Below, piece by piece: positions 20,016 through 33,500 of a stretch of DNA of 64,000 nucleotides (positions within the stretch are counted from its first letter, which is position 1; each line of letters opens with the position of its first letter). A model generated the notes under the pieces. That model was not told the DNA's origin. It saw only the letters and a list, made by a program, of their open reading frames with translations, and searched no databases. The stretch spans positions 13,208,451-13,272,450 of the forward strand of contig NC_135012.1 in NCBI RefSeq assembly GCF_051020985.1. The letters are read 5' to 3'. The translations under genes were made by a program, and so were the position numbers. The DNA comes from Nomia melanderi (lineage: Eukaryota; Arthropoda; Insecta; Hymenoptera; Halictidae).

Positions 20016-23000
20016 TCAGTACAGTCCCGACACAACGTCCGTAACTTTCCCACGATTTCCGGCCGCGGAGGATGTCGTGTTCCTCCTTCCAACCGGGCTC
20101 TCCTTGATTTGTTGGTTTCCCGAATATTTCCCAGCGTTGAAACGATTCTTTCCGAGACCAAACGTATCGTAAGTTCGCCCGGCGAATATTCCGGAATCTT
20201 TCGGCCTATTAGAGAAGCCGGTGCCGATGTTTTCGTGTTGGCTGAACGAGTTGTGTCTCACCCCATTCTTCGTCAGTATCATGGGAGTACAATCAAACTC
20301 CGATTCACTGTTCCTCTTAGCGGAATTCAATTCGTTCTGACAATTCCATTCATGATTTCTCTGCTCCTCGTACAGCTCGTCGTTTCGTAGCTGCTTGTTG
20401 TTCACGTTCGCGGAATAAAATTCATCGTTTTTCAGGTGTTTGCTTCGCGAATCCTCTTTCTTCCCCTTCGTTTCCAGGTCGTAACAGGTTCTCGAGTCCT
20501 CCAGCCTACTCGACTTCGACCTGATCAGATGCCTGTCCTCCCGAGACTTCTTCGGCTTCGACTGATGCTTGCCCGAGTCCCATTGACTCTTCTCCTCCGT
20601 GATAACTATGTCGACCATCGAGTCGAGACCCTCGTCGATTCTGTCCAGAGACTTGGTCAACAAACTGGGAGACTTTGGCGCTTCGATGGAGCCCGGTGTT
20701 CGAGTCAGCAACGGTTCCAGGTTGAAATCCGTGACGTAGAACAATCCGCTGTCGCTTCCTCCTCGCGAGGAGCATTGTTCCTTCCTCGCGACGTGAGAGA
20801 CGTGGTGGAAAGACTCGGACCTGCGCATTCTATTTCTCGAATTCTCTTCGAAGAATTGATGCTCCGGCTTGCTCAGGTTCTCGGAGCTGCCCGGTCTTCC
20901 ATAACTCTGGAGACTTCGATGCTCGTCGAACGAGTTCAGACTCTCGAACTTCCTGATGTGGCTCTCCACTCTGCTTCGCCCGGATCTCCTTGACCGCGGG
21001 CTCGAAGCGTTCGATTCCAGGTAATCGTGGCTGGTCGATCTGCGAAGTAGCTTCCTCTTTTCCACTTCGCTTCTGTATTTCGAGTTATGCCTCTGCACGA
21101 AGCCACCCTCTTGCCTGCCGCTCGATTTCGAGTCGTTGGTCCCGGTGCTCTTCAGCCTGCTCGAGCTTTCGTAATTCCTAATCGTCTTTTTGTCCTTGGC
21201 GTCGCTTTCGCCGAAGTGCCGAAGATCCTCGAAGCTCTTCTTCAGTTTGCTATCGTTGTCGTCGTCCAGTTCGTTCCTCGATTGCTTCTGGAAGTGATCG
21301 ACGTCGGTGCTCCTCATCTGCTCCTCGTACGTCTGGTTCTTGCCGTTGTACTTCAACCGGGAAGCGCTGAGAAGCGAGTCGCTACCGTCGCCCAGAGTTT
21401 CCTCTTCAATCTCCTCGTCGTGGGAATTATAGGTCTCCTCGTGATCCGGGAAGTCGCAGTGCCTCACCGCCATGATAGTGGACAAACAAGGAGGCGACCT
21501 CCTCGGCGGTTGAGGATGCAGTATGGTCGGAACGATGGCGTCCTCGATGTCGGGTCCCTTTATCACGATCTTCACGCTGCCCTCAACCGAAGATTTCGAG
21601 ATTCTACGCGTGTCGGCGTTCAGACGCCTAGCGCTGCCGGAGTCTGTGCTGTAGTCTCGATCGTTGCCGAAGTAAGTCACCTGTTCACCCTTTATCACGC
21701 TTTGGGAGACGGTGGAGGCCGCGTTCGATTTTGGAATCTTCGACTCGGACTGTTGGTCCCTCTTCAACACTCTGTCGAGCAAGTAAGATTCCGAACTCTT
21801 GAAGACCTTGTCCTTGGAAGAATCCTGATCCATCCGCTTCTCTTCGTGGCTCTGATCGCCGAACTCTTCCTCCGCGTCCTTGACGATGATCCGGAGCTCC
21901 TCGATGACGTCGTCTATGGTGGTCTCCTGGTCGTTGTCCGGCGACGAGCTGTGCTTCTGATGGTTGGCCCGCGACTGATGCTTCGTGTTCTCCGGACTGC
22001 TCGACCTTTCCGACGAGCTGATGCCCTCGTCTTCCGCGTTCGACGAGACTTTCGGCGACTGTTTAGCGCCGAGCACCGTCACCTTCTCGCGATCCTCTAA
22101 GTTGTAATTGTTCAGTTTCTCGACTTGGAGCTGCTGCAGCTCGGCCTGGAGAGCCGAAACCTTTTTGCTGAGAATTCTACAGGTTTCCTCGGCACGTACC
22201 ACTCGTCTCTGCAGGGCGTCTACGTCGACGCAGTTGTGCGTCCATTTCTGAACCTCCTTGTGTAGAAGCTCGTTCAGCGCGTCCTCCTCCCTGCCGTCCA
22301 ATTCTTTCAGCCATTCTTGAAGGACCTGCGGCTCTAGTCCAGCTTCGCAGGCTTCAGCCTGGGCAGAAAGAAACGCGCCGTTGCTCGTCTGGACCGTTTC
22401 GCGTTCGTTCGAACGGCGAGAGGACGCGGAGCCGGACTCACCTGAATATATAACCTGGTCTGCGTCCGTGGTGCGGATTTCAGGAAAGCGTTCAAAAACG
22501 AAACCCCTGCGACTCTCAGCGCAATCGCTGCTCTGGGAGCCAGGAGCGCACCGGCGAGGAATCGGAATCTCCCGCCCTCGCCGTACTTGAGCCTCAAAGT
22601 GGAAACCGCTTCCGAGACGGCTGCGTGGCCACCTGGAGCCTGGCAGACCTTCGTCAGTAGCTGGAACACGATAATGAAAGGATTTTCATGGCGTTCTAGT
22701 TGCCGGTTAATGCCCGTCAACAGTTCCTTCAGCTGGCCGAAGATAACGATCTCCTTATTCTCATTATATACCCCTCCGAGACTGGCAGGTTTCTGTGATC
22801 ACGTGCCGTGGAAGTAATTACCCCAGTTCGGTTAGTCAACGTCTGCCCGTAAGTGCGCTTCCTCGCCGGTCGGCGAATTAAAACGAATGAAAAGGGATCG
22901 CGGGGAGCACGAGCACGCCGCGCGGCGCGAAACAGTTTGCAAATGAAGCCGGCCGAATAACGTTCGGGATAGACGATAAAAACTGGTTCCGAGGACGGAC

Positions 23001-26000
23001 ACTCTCGAAATAACGGGGCCCGGAGGCGGCCCGGCGGACCGAGTTTGCTGGAAACGCGAGTTTACGAGTGGCCCGATGAGTCAGGAACGCCCGGGATCGT
23101 CCGCCGATCGAAACAACGGGGTCGACCCACTATCCGAGCCGCGCCGAGGCGCTTCGCTCCTCGAACCCTTTCAATTAACCGTTCTGTTTACAGTTCGAAA
23201 AGACGCGCGCGTCGTTATTAAGTCGAGTCGACGGTGGTCCCGGCCGAAACGAAAAGACGACCGGCCAGGGGGAGTCCGTTCAAACGCGGCGTACACGTGC
23301 AGCTCTTAATATTATTGCAAACGACGAGGAAGCGATAGATACGCGATAAAACCGTCGGCTAAGTTTACAGATATAATCGGTTTAGCAGCGTTAATATGAG
23401 ATACGCGTTAAATCCAGTCCTCGATGGAAGACGAGTAGAGTCGGGTATATCTCCATCGATCTATTAACGGCGATGTAAACGATAAAACTGCGATAAGACG
23501 ACAACGAGAGAGGGATAGGAGTGGGGGGAGATTTTCAGGATCCCTATAAGACATCCATAAGATCCCGTCGAGTTCGCTTGGGTGGAGCGTAATCCGCCGG
23601 GAGTATGATTCGCGAGCCGAGTTTCTTTTTTGATTAACAGTACCGCGGCACTCGGAACGGAAGTGACGATTGTTACCTGAAGAGCTAGAACCCGGGACCG
23701 GTTCAAGCTACTAGTCAGACAGACTGCCAGAGCAAGAAGACCGGGTTGGGCTTGCACCAGGAGCCTCGCCGCGTCGGTGCATCGTTCGGCGCAGGCAGCC
23801 AGACACTCGACGCAGCCCAGCTCGTCCAGAGCTGCTCTTCTGGTGCCAACGCGCGGACCCGTGTGACCGGAAGAGGGTGGAGAACTTTGAGCGAGTTGAA
23901 CACCCCGGAGGGTCTCCAGCAGCAGGGTGATCCCGTCGGCGGGGGGCGAGGCGAATTCCTGAACGAAGCTGCAAATTAATATTAGTATTCACTTCAAAAT
24001 GAATTTCCGTCCTTAATCCGGCAGGATTAAAGTGCTCCCGGTTGTATCATCTCGGGGGGAACATCTTGCAATTATCTTACAATATCCCGGGAAGATAAAT
24101 TTTTATCGGCTGTTCTCGCTTCTCGTCTCGCGGTTTTTCTTTTCGCCATTACGAGACGCGAGGGGTGTTTAGTCGAACGGAGTCCGGGAACGGCCGGGGA
24201 AAGAGGCACAGGCGAGCCTGGATTTTTCGCAATCGATTCGAGTGTATGTACGCGGTTCGCAAAAGTATTTCCCTAATTGTGGAGAGGTGGACCGGAAGCA
24301 TCTGTAACGGTACGAGCGCGGCCGTGACTGTGAGCGCTGCTCGGCGGGCACCGGACAGCGCAGCAGCCATTGAACCGCTGACAGAGGGAACGAAAAAACC
24401 GTAATTACATAATTATGGGACCCTGCGGTAAACAGAAAAAGCAATCCGGTTTTATGAGGTGCGCCGGTGAGCGAGTTCCTTTGAGGTTGTCAACGGAGCG
24501 ATTATAAGTGTGACGCTACAAGAACCCGGTAACTATTAATGAAGTTAATGCCGGGATAGGGGGAGGAGCGTAAACTTCAATTAAATTACAAGGTTTCGCA
24601 GTCACTGAAAACATCGTTATTAAGGTGAAAACCGCGGGACACGAGAAAGATCGCGGCGCAGGAACGGCAACAATCCGATCGGTATCGTTCGCGCCGATAG
24701 GTTCCGATAGAAACTCCGCTCGATTTTCAATCGGTCTCGGATGTCCACCGACGATTCTTCTCTCCGCGTACATTCCTCCGGTTGCGATATCGCTTTACCA
24801 GATATCGCGTTCGTCGGTTGTCTTCGAGCCGGGAACACGATTGGACGCGATCGTTTTTCCCTTTACGGAGGTTCCGCGTCGCCTGTGCGCACCTGCGCGA
24901 CGCGGTCTTCGCGTGGACGGGCGCGAGAACGAGGAAACAGATATTATTTACTGTCAAAGGAGTGACGGTGTCCATACGGTAGAAGTTTGTTTCAATGCTG
25001 CGGGTTTTCTTCTCGAACGCGAGCCCGACCCGTAATGGACGCTATCTCTGATCGTGTCACGTTAGTTTCCTTAATTATACAGCTGAAACACGTGTAGCGT
25101 GGTGCACCAGCCGGTCTGTCAGCATCGTATACGCCTAGCAGCAATCTCTCCCCGATCGGAGCCGTGAGAATCTTCCTGGCGAGCGGCCTTTTGTCACTTT
25201 CTAGAATCCTCCTTTGTGTCCCTTGCGCAATCCTCTTCCGCCAGGACTCGCTCGCGAATCCGTCGAACGTTTCCCCCGCGGAAAATCTTATTTGCACACC
25301 GGCTCGGCTCGTCGAAAGCTTATCTAATCCGGCTCGATAACGAGCGGTCCGCCTCCCCCCGAGAATCGCCTAATCTTCTGGTTGCGACTGAAATATATTT
25401 TTAGCCGCTGGTTATCCGGCGCGCGTGACACGCGCAGAGTCGCAAAAATATAGTGGTAAATAGGTACGTGGAGACGATAAACTGGCCAGCACCGGGCAGT
25501 CACGAGTTTTTTCGTCCGCGGCGACGAAGGGGACGTTTATCGCGGACGAAGGAACGTCTTCGGATTCCGCGCGTCCCTCGAAACCCGTGTAAGTAGCGCT
25601 CGGCATTTTTTTTCCACGTTCCTCCCGGACAAACAATCGTAAATCATACGCTGCTTGGGCCCCGGATCGAAGAAAGGAAAAGACGGGAAAAAGAAAATGA
25701 CATTCAGAGGGACGTTCGTCCAGACAGCGACTCTATAAACACCGTGTATAAGCGCCGTGCACGCGAGTTGAATGCATGCAAATGAGTATTAAAACGTTTT
25801 CTATGTACCCGGCCTATGTACTCGTCGCCTATTTACCCGCGGGTAAACAGCCGCCAGAAGGAACGGAGAAAAATAAAGAACGAGAGAGAGAGGGAGAGTC
25901 CCTTCCAACAATAGACGCATTATGTTACCTGGCGTATTATGCATACCGTGCAAGGTATCGTGATGGCCGGTTGTTCGCGCGTGTGCGCACGTACGTGCGC

Positions 26001-27527
26001 GACATTCGCGCCGTGAACACCGTGGATCACCTTTGTTGACCGCGCCTGAAAAATTGCCGGATGGACCTTTCATTCTTCGGCCGCCCGAAGAAAACGAAAA
26101 TTCGCGACGGGAGAGACGTCGCGCGAAACGACCACCCTTTGACGCCCGACTCACGAGGAAACTTATCGGACCCGGAAATTCCAAAATGATGAAACCGCGC
26201 GTAAGCGGAGTAAGTCGAGATCCTCGCGATTCGCTTCGATCGAGTTCGAGTAAAATGCTCGCGTTCCTGTTCGAATTTGACGGGCCTGCGGATGCGAGAG
26301 TCTAGTTCGCCCCGAGGATTTCACGAGGCTCGCGTGCGTTCTAAGGCCAATGAAAAATCGCGTGTCGGATTGCGAGAGGACAAAGAGGAATTTGTTCCAA
26401 GGCGAACGACTCAGCGCTATCGAAAACACGCTTTCCTGGAGACGTCATGCGATGCCTCGGTCCCGGGCTGCTATGGGTGCATTATATTACACCCTGCATT
26501 ATGCAGACCACGGCGTACACGTAAGAATGCCTTCGGCGGACGGGGCATGAATATCAAGCGTTCGTTATTGCCCGGTGTGTGGGCACACCCTAAAATTCAC
26601 GACGATGGACGACGCGCCGCGCAGAAGAAAACGAAAGGACGTAACGACGTCTCGGGCGTTTCTCTTTCACGCGATACTTTCGGCGTCCGCCGTAAATGGG
26701 TTGCATAATTTACAGCCGCGGACGCGTCTTTCGTCGCGCGGCTTTTATCATTCTTTCTAGACGGTGACCAGCGCGACGCCGGACCGATCGTCCGACGACA
26801 GGATATTCTGGTAGCGGCGTTGCATAAAGTTTCACCGACGCCGAACGCGTACAAGGAATGCGCCGGAATCGGTTCGAACGTTCGGCCGGGGTTTTTCTCT
26901 GGTTCCGAAGGAAACGGCGCGCAAGAACCGAGCCGCAACTTCGTTTCTAATTACCATGAGTCCACCGCGTGCGTTTGCGCGAGCGTAAATCGTTTACGGT
27001 GCCGCGTTCCAACAATATATTACGCTGGCTGCCAATAAAGGGAATTGCGCATCGACGTGACTCACTTTCTAATAAAGACGAATAAAAGTGAATTCGTAAT
27101 TAAAACTCGGGCTGGCGGGAAAGGACGGAGCCCGGTTACGAGCAGATGAACCGAGGCGCTCGAGCGCGGCGAGATTATTTCCTACGAGCGTCTCTTCCGC
27201 GAGGCCGGGGACGACGAGCATCATCGGGAACCGCGAGAATATTCAGCCGATCGCGAAGCATCGCCCGGCACCGCGCTTGCCAGGAGGCAGAAACGGGATC
27301 TGATTATCGCGTGAAAAAAGAAACGAGACTTCCTTGGTTTCCATTAGGTAGGAAGCGGTTACGCGTTCGCTGTTACGCGAAGCGGAAGCATCGTGGGGTA
27401 TCGCGGGTTCGGTGGCCGGTCGAGGCTTCTTCGGCCGGTGTTGATATTCCGTCGCGCGGAAAGAAGAAAAGAGGAAACAAGGCGCTCTCCCCTCCGCCTC
27501 TCGGTGTCTCTCGCTCTATCTCTTTCA

Positions 27528-27573
<46 letters not shown>

Positions 27574-30500
27574 CTCTATCTTGATGCCTATAAAATAAGT
27601 ACGTTAACTCGCGCACCGAACATACGTGTTTTTCCGTAACCGGCCCCGCGTAATTACCTGGTTCAAGGTTCATGTTAATTAAAGTACACTGCGCGCGGAA
27701 TTCAGAGTTTCCACGCCGCGATGCTGGGCGCGAGACAGCCTCGCGATTCAATCAACCGGGAAAATGTATCAGATTATCGTTATCTATGTCCGATTTACAC
27801 ATGGAAGTCGTAGCCGTGGTTACGATGGTATACAACCGGCTCCAGATGCAGTATGGTTGCTTTCCTTGCTGTTGCTGTTATCGTTACCGATAGATTCGGT
27901 AGTAAAGTAGGAACGTGTTCAAGGTCGCATCCTCGAGTAATCCGAGTCGTTTGCTCCGACGACGGGTTTTGCTTTCAATTAGTTACCGACGAAATTCGTT
28001 CCGGGCATACAAAGATCCGCCGAACGTTCGTGAATGGAGATGGGCGTTCATTGAAAGAACGACGACCGGGGAAAAGGGCGTTTTAAAGAGAAGCGACGAT
28101 CGACAAAAGACACCAGCGGCAAGGAATATCAATGAAACGCGACACGCCTGATTCGCATGACAAGGAACCAGAGAGAATGCCGAGGAGCGGCAGGAGCACG
28201 CGAGTCCTTTCGAGCGGTGCACGCGCGCGAATCGCGTGTTTCTTTCGTCACTTCGTCGAGCAGCATCGGGGAGCGTCGGCGCAATAGTCGGCGCTATCAT
28301 CGGCGAATCACAAAGCTCTTTAATTAGAAAGATACTCGAGTGTCTAATTAAACGAGCCTTCGAGTTAATAGTCGATAATAACTCGCTGCGCTGCGCCAGT
28401 TCTTTTCGTTGCTTCTTGCTCGGCCGAGTCGGTGTGCGGTTTAATAACACGTCAGTTTTCATTGACGGTCTAACCGGAGGAGCACGCGAATGCGCGAACA
28501 GGCACTGACAAGTGATCCGCCGACGATGCCGGACGGACCGCTGCCAGACGAAGAAAGTTCCCTCGGTCGAGGGAAAGCGGCGTTAGCCGTTTCATCTCGG
28601 GATTTTATATCATAGGATCGACCACGCGAGTCGCACATTCCTGCTCCGGTTGAGCATCGCCGCTCGTGGCGTGTCGCGGCGGCTCACCTGCTCCTTTTTC
28701 CCCCGATTTTTCCACCGGATCGAATTCTCCTCCATCCGCTCCAGATATCAAACACGAACCGTTCGAGAGAGTCTTCGACGACGTAATTAACCTCGACAGG
28801 CAATTATTATGACCGGTACGAAAATAAATCGATTCCGTCGGTCGGCCGAGGGGAAGGCGAGTAGTAGGTACACGCGCGACCCGGCAAAAAACCCCGTCTA
28901 AACGTTCTAATAAGATCCCGACGAATGATACGACCAGCGATCGTGGAAATCGAGGATGCGCCGTGACCAAATCGATTTGCGGATCGAGCACACACCGTGC
29001 GCCGCGCCGTTCTGCCGGTCCCGGGTACAGTTATCCGTAATATCGGTATTCGTTTATCCGTGGCTGCTCGCTCGCGGGTTATCCGGTCGAGCGGCGTGTT
29101 ATGACCGATGCTCTCCGTATGTGGGACAATCGCCATATGGTCTCGCAGCCGTCAGTACTGTAGAAAATCCGGTGACGGTGTGGAAAAGATGACGAGTCGG
29201 AAAGAGGCTAAACGCTCGACGTTTCCAACGATCGTCCTTAATCGTGTAACGGCGCGGCGTTCGGCGTCGATATCGCCTCTCTCTTTCTCTTTAAGCCGTT
29301 TATAATGCGCTCGTAGCTCGCTGGAATTACCGGAGGGCACGTTGTAACTTTAATTTTAGAACGGCCGCAAGCCTCCGCTCACAAATTACGCGCCGGTCGC
29401 GTGGTCGGACGCGAGGCCGAGCAGAAGGAGGCTGCGAGCCGATGCTATCCCCTCGCGTTTCTGCGACTACGCTCGCATCCTCTTCGCGAGGATATCGCGA
29501 CCAGACGCGACTTCTCCATTCTCTTTCTTCCCTTTTCCTCTGAATCTTCTCGAAGCCGCCGCGCCGCGATTAGAATCGTTTTAACCTTAATGCGTTGACC
29601 ACCGCGAGAATCTTCAGCGTTTTAATCTTACTTATTCTTTCGTAGCAAGGACACACGGTGTTCGAAGTAATTCATGATTTATTCGGCAGCTTTCAAGTGG
29701 CCAAATAGTTTTGTTCGCTACTTGGCGGAAGCTCTGGTCACATTGGTGACTATCGTGCCAATGAACGCGTGAACTGAGTCTAGCAACTTGGTTTCTTCCC
29801 TCATTGCTGGGAATCGATCGTATGTCCCGTTCATCGGAAATCTTTCGACGCAGCACGTGCGACAAAATTGCGACACGGCCGAACGAGCACGCTGATCGGG
29901 CTGGAATTAATCCGAGGGCATCGCTTCTTTTCTGGGTCCCTCGGCTTCGAGTCCACGGAATAAATTCGTTCTTCCTCGATCATCTTCGTCGAATAGAATC
30001 CGTTTTCGTACTTCACGGAAACGTTACTTGCGTGAAATCCACCAAGTTTGCGCCGTGCGTTCCCGCCGAGGGAACTCGAAGTGCGTACACCATGAAAATA
30101 AGTTTCATTTGAAATTCTCCTCGCGAACCATCTGTAGGCATCGGTGTAATCGTAGAATCTGTTTGGCATCATGGAAAAAACACGCACCGGAATAATCGAG
30201 GAAACGAAAGTCTCTGGCGTGTGGTTGCAATTAGAGGAGCGAAACGAATCAAATAGTTTCTTTTTTCGTGTTCCACGTCTGATTTCTGTCTGCGAACGAA
30301 ACGATGGATCTAACGAGCTCACGAGTGCAAATGAAATTCGATCCGTCCGTCCGTTGATGGGAATTCTATCGCGGAGGAAAGAGTAATCCTGGTTTCTTGA
30401 TGATAGTCGATTAGCCGGGTGAGTAACGATCGGAATTTTTCGTGTTAGGAACGAGCAGGAACGACGGCCGCTTCTGGCGATAGAAGACAAACGTCGCCGT

Positions 30501-33500
30501 CGCCGAGGAGGGACGTTCAGCAGAACGAATCCACGCGTTTAAGTCCCGATCCTTAATCATCCCGGCGCCTAACGGGGACGAGACTATTATTTTGCCCTTC
30601 GTTGGACGCGATACGTCGGACGGGGAACTCGACTCGGTCCGATCTCGTTGCCGAGCTTTTTTGCACGGCTCGAGTCACGAAGGGAACTAGTTTCTTTGTT
30701 ACTTCTATCAGCGGCGTAGCGAGCGGCGTAGCGAGCGGCGTAGCGAGCGGCGCAACGAGCGGACTCGCGGCAAGAAGAACCGGGGGCTTTATTACAGGAA
30801 ATGGAGAACGGTTTTTGTCAACGGTTAAGAGATACGAATTGAAATCGCGGATTGATGATCTTTCGCCCCTTATCACCGTTAAAGAGTTAATACAATCTTC
30901 GACTGGACGCGCCGACAGGTAAATTGAAATCACGGCTGTCCGGCCGGGACGTCGAAACGGCACCGGAAACGCCGATCGCGCGGACAGAAGTTGCTCGTCG
31001 CCGGCGAACCAGGGATTTCTGCGCGAGGTGAAAATGTTTTATTCAATGGGGGCAATTAATAAAGTTTACCGAGGCGGGAGACCGGATAAAATCTTCGCCG
31101 CGTTTGCAGCTCCCTCAGGTGTACGCCGCGTTCCTCCTTGATCTTAGTTAACTGTACAACGAAAAAGAAACACACGAGGGCCACGAGGATGACGACGACG
31201 GAGAAAAATCCGTCCCGGCGGCGTCTCCATTAACGATCGCGGAGATGACAGGGGGAGCCAGGGATCAATGTTTCCGGATTTAACGCGGCGGAGGCGAGCC
31301 GTAATGGCCGGCGACTAATCTGTGCTCGAATCGGGAAAGAATTTTTATGAGCCTACCGGGAGATTCAGCCGCGTCTTCGGTCCTCGTTCCCTCGTAAAAA
31401 AACACATGAAAAGTAACTGTAAATCCGAGCCGGCTTATCTTCCTGTTTGATTGGTATCGAGGACTTTCGAGGTGTACCAGTAGTTAGTTCCAGCCGGGGA
31501 GCGTAAATTCAACCGGGCCGATCGGTTATTCTAATTGTTCACGGACAATCAAGTGCACGAGCACTTCCGGGTGCCCCTCCGGCGAGCCACCTGCGCCTCG
31601 GTTTCCCTCGAAAGTGAACTTTCGTCCTTCGTTCCGTGCAGATATATACTCTTTTCCTAGTTTCGTTTTGCGCGAGGAGAAATTCCGCGAAGCGATCCTT
31701 TACGGCTGATAATTAACGGTACAGATAGCCGAAGCAGGAACGATTTCACATTTTCGCGCGAGCCGATTCGCCGATTCGCCGATTCGCCGATTCGCCGATT
31801 ATGCAAAGCGGACTGGTTCGCTCGCGTTCCGTGCCGGGACTCCCGGCGTTTCTGGGATCCGAAGTTCACCAACCTTGGGAACGCCAGCCTCAGGTCCGTT
31901 CGCAGCTTGTTCAGAAGCTCGCTGACCGAGGTGAATTGTCTCAAGGTCATCTCGCCGCTTCCGGAAGCGTAACCGGAACTCGAGCTGGTCGTGGACGGCA
32001 GGGTACCGTGCGAGTCCTGAACGCTTCCTAATGGACGTCTTCCCCATCGTCTCAGTGCGATAGCGTAGTCCTCCGCGTTGTACGTAGGTGGTCTTAATCG
32101 CTCCTGTGAACAGAACAGAGACCACGCGGTTTAATGGCCGGCTATCGCGGCGAATCCATTAAAGCGGTAGTTCTTAACCTTTCTCCTAACCAAGGAGTGC
32201 ACGATCACTTTTCAGAAAGTAACCGAGCCACGAAACCTCCGCGGAACGTTAACGTTACCGATACCATGCGTCCAACGATCGAAACAAGTCTGCACCTGTC
32301 CCTCGCTCGAAATTATAGGGAGGAAAATGATGAATTATGCCGTATCCTGTACTTACTCTACTTCATTCGAATGAAAGTTTAAGCGCCACTGCATTAAAGG
32401 CAGCACTTGACAGAAGCGAACTAGTTTGCTCGACGAGCGTTCCCTGAATTTCACAAAGTAACATAAACGGAATACATCAGAACGCGCGATAAGTTTCACC
32501 GGGACGCTTTCATATTCGTCGAGAATCTTCGGAACAGCGTTCGTTTATTTGGTATAAACGCGCCATTAGAAACGTCGCTGGACCGAATCGCGAAAAAAGG
32601 AACACCGTGGAGGAATGATTCGCGCCAACGCAAAAGAGAGATCGGCCAATCGGTCGTGTGATATCGCACGGATCCCAGTCGAACGAATCGCGAAATCGCG
32701 CGCATTACGGTCGCGTCCTAACCAAGATCGCCAAGTATCCAGGCTGAAGGGTGGGAGCTGGTACGAAGTTAATTTCACGGCGCTTCCAACCATAAATCGA
32801 TAGAATTATAGTGGTTATCGGTCCGGTTCACGCAGCCCGGCTGCCGCGCAGCGTCGATTGATTCCACGCTGAAACATCCCGATCGATCGCGGGAATTAAT
32901 TTATCGCCTCTTTGCCCAGTTCTGGCGATTTTATGGGAACGCGGGAGCTGGAACAGTTACGCTTCGGAATTTGCCGGGCGAGTAACCTCCCGGAGTCGCG
33001 GAGTCCTCTCGGCCGAGCGATCCCGAGGATGGACGAGGGAGGCGGGGATGACTCATCGTGTCTTCTCCCGGAGAACGAATTCAGGAATTTAACGATCCGT
33101 TTATCCCGAAGGTCGCGCGCGTGCAGCGGCTTTCTAAACGACCGATCAAGGATACCGCGGATATCTGTAACACACGGGAACGCCTGGCCCGATGACCGCG
33201 GTTTTGCGCCGCGCGGTTAATCGGTCAACGCTAGCAAGAAACGGAGTTTCTATTTCGCGGCCGCTTACCCTTGACGCGCGAAAAGCGAGCGGAACCGCGA
33301 AGCCACCCGGCTAATTTCTCCGTTGTTCGTTCTCGGATCGGAGCGGATCGAGGAGGAATCCGGTAGCGAGGATCTTTCGACAGCCGATCGACGGTCGGCG
33401 ACGAACGGGTTCGTTGACAGTCGCTATCGATCACCTGCCCGTTCGTTACTCGTACCGACGAGACGCGGACGATGATGGCCCATCAGCGTCCGATCCGCGC

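Larger units (their letters stand above)
23969..31873 (-). other. mwh: mwh intron 4, about 7.9 kb, non-coding
   Basis: Long CpG-rich intron. Many frames of 60-220 codons occur on both strands, as expected where stop codons are rare. None has a recognisable domain or coherent splice partners. Simple repeats lie at 27,534-27,571 (TC), 30,710-30,762 (12-base unit) and 31,763-31,800 (8-base unit). AT-rich cores such as TAATTA and TTAATTAA recur within GC-rich DNA and may be regulatory. Confidence 0.55.

Noticed and set aside
21087..22100. 337-codon plus-strand open frame
   Set aside because: It is antisense to the last mwh exon, whose frame is continuous, motif-bearing and spliced. The plus frame is Arg/Leu/Val-rich with no motif and follows from codon bias of the real gene.
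29831..30490. 219-codon minus-strand frame in mwh intron 4
   Set aside because: No recognisable domain, no evident splice partner in mwh phase, and a similarly open plus-strand frame over the same DNA. Most likely chance in stop-poor sequence.
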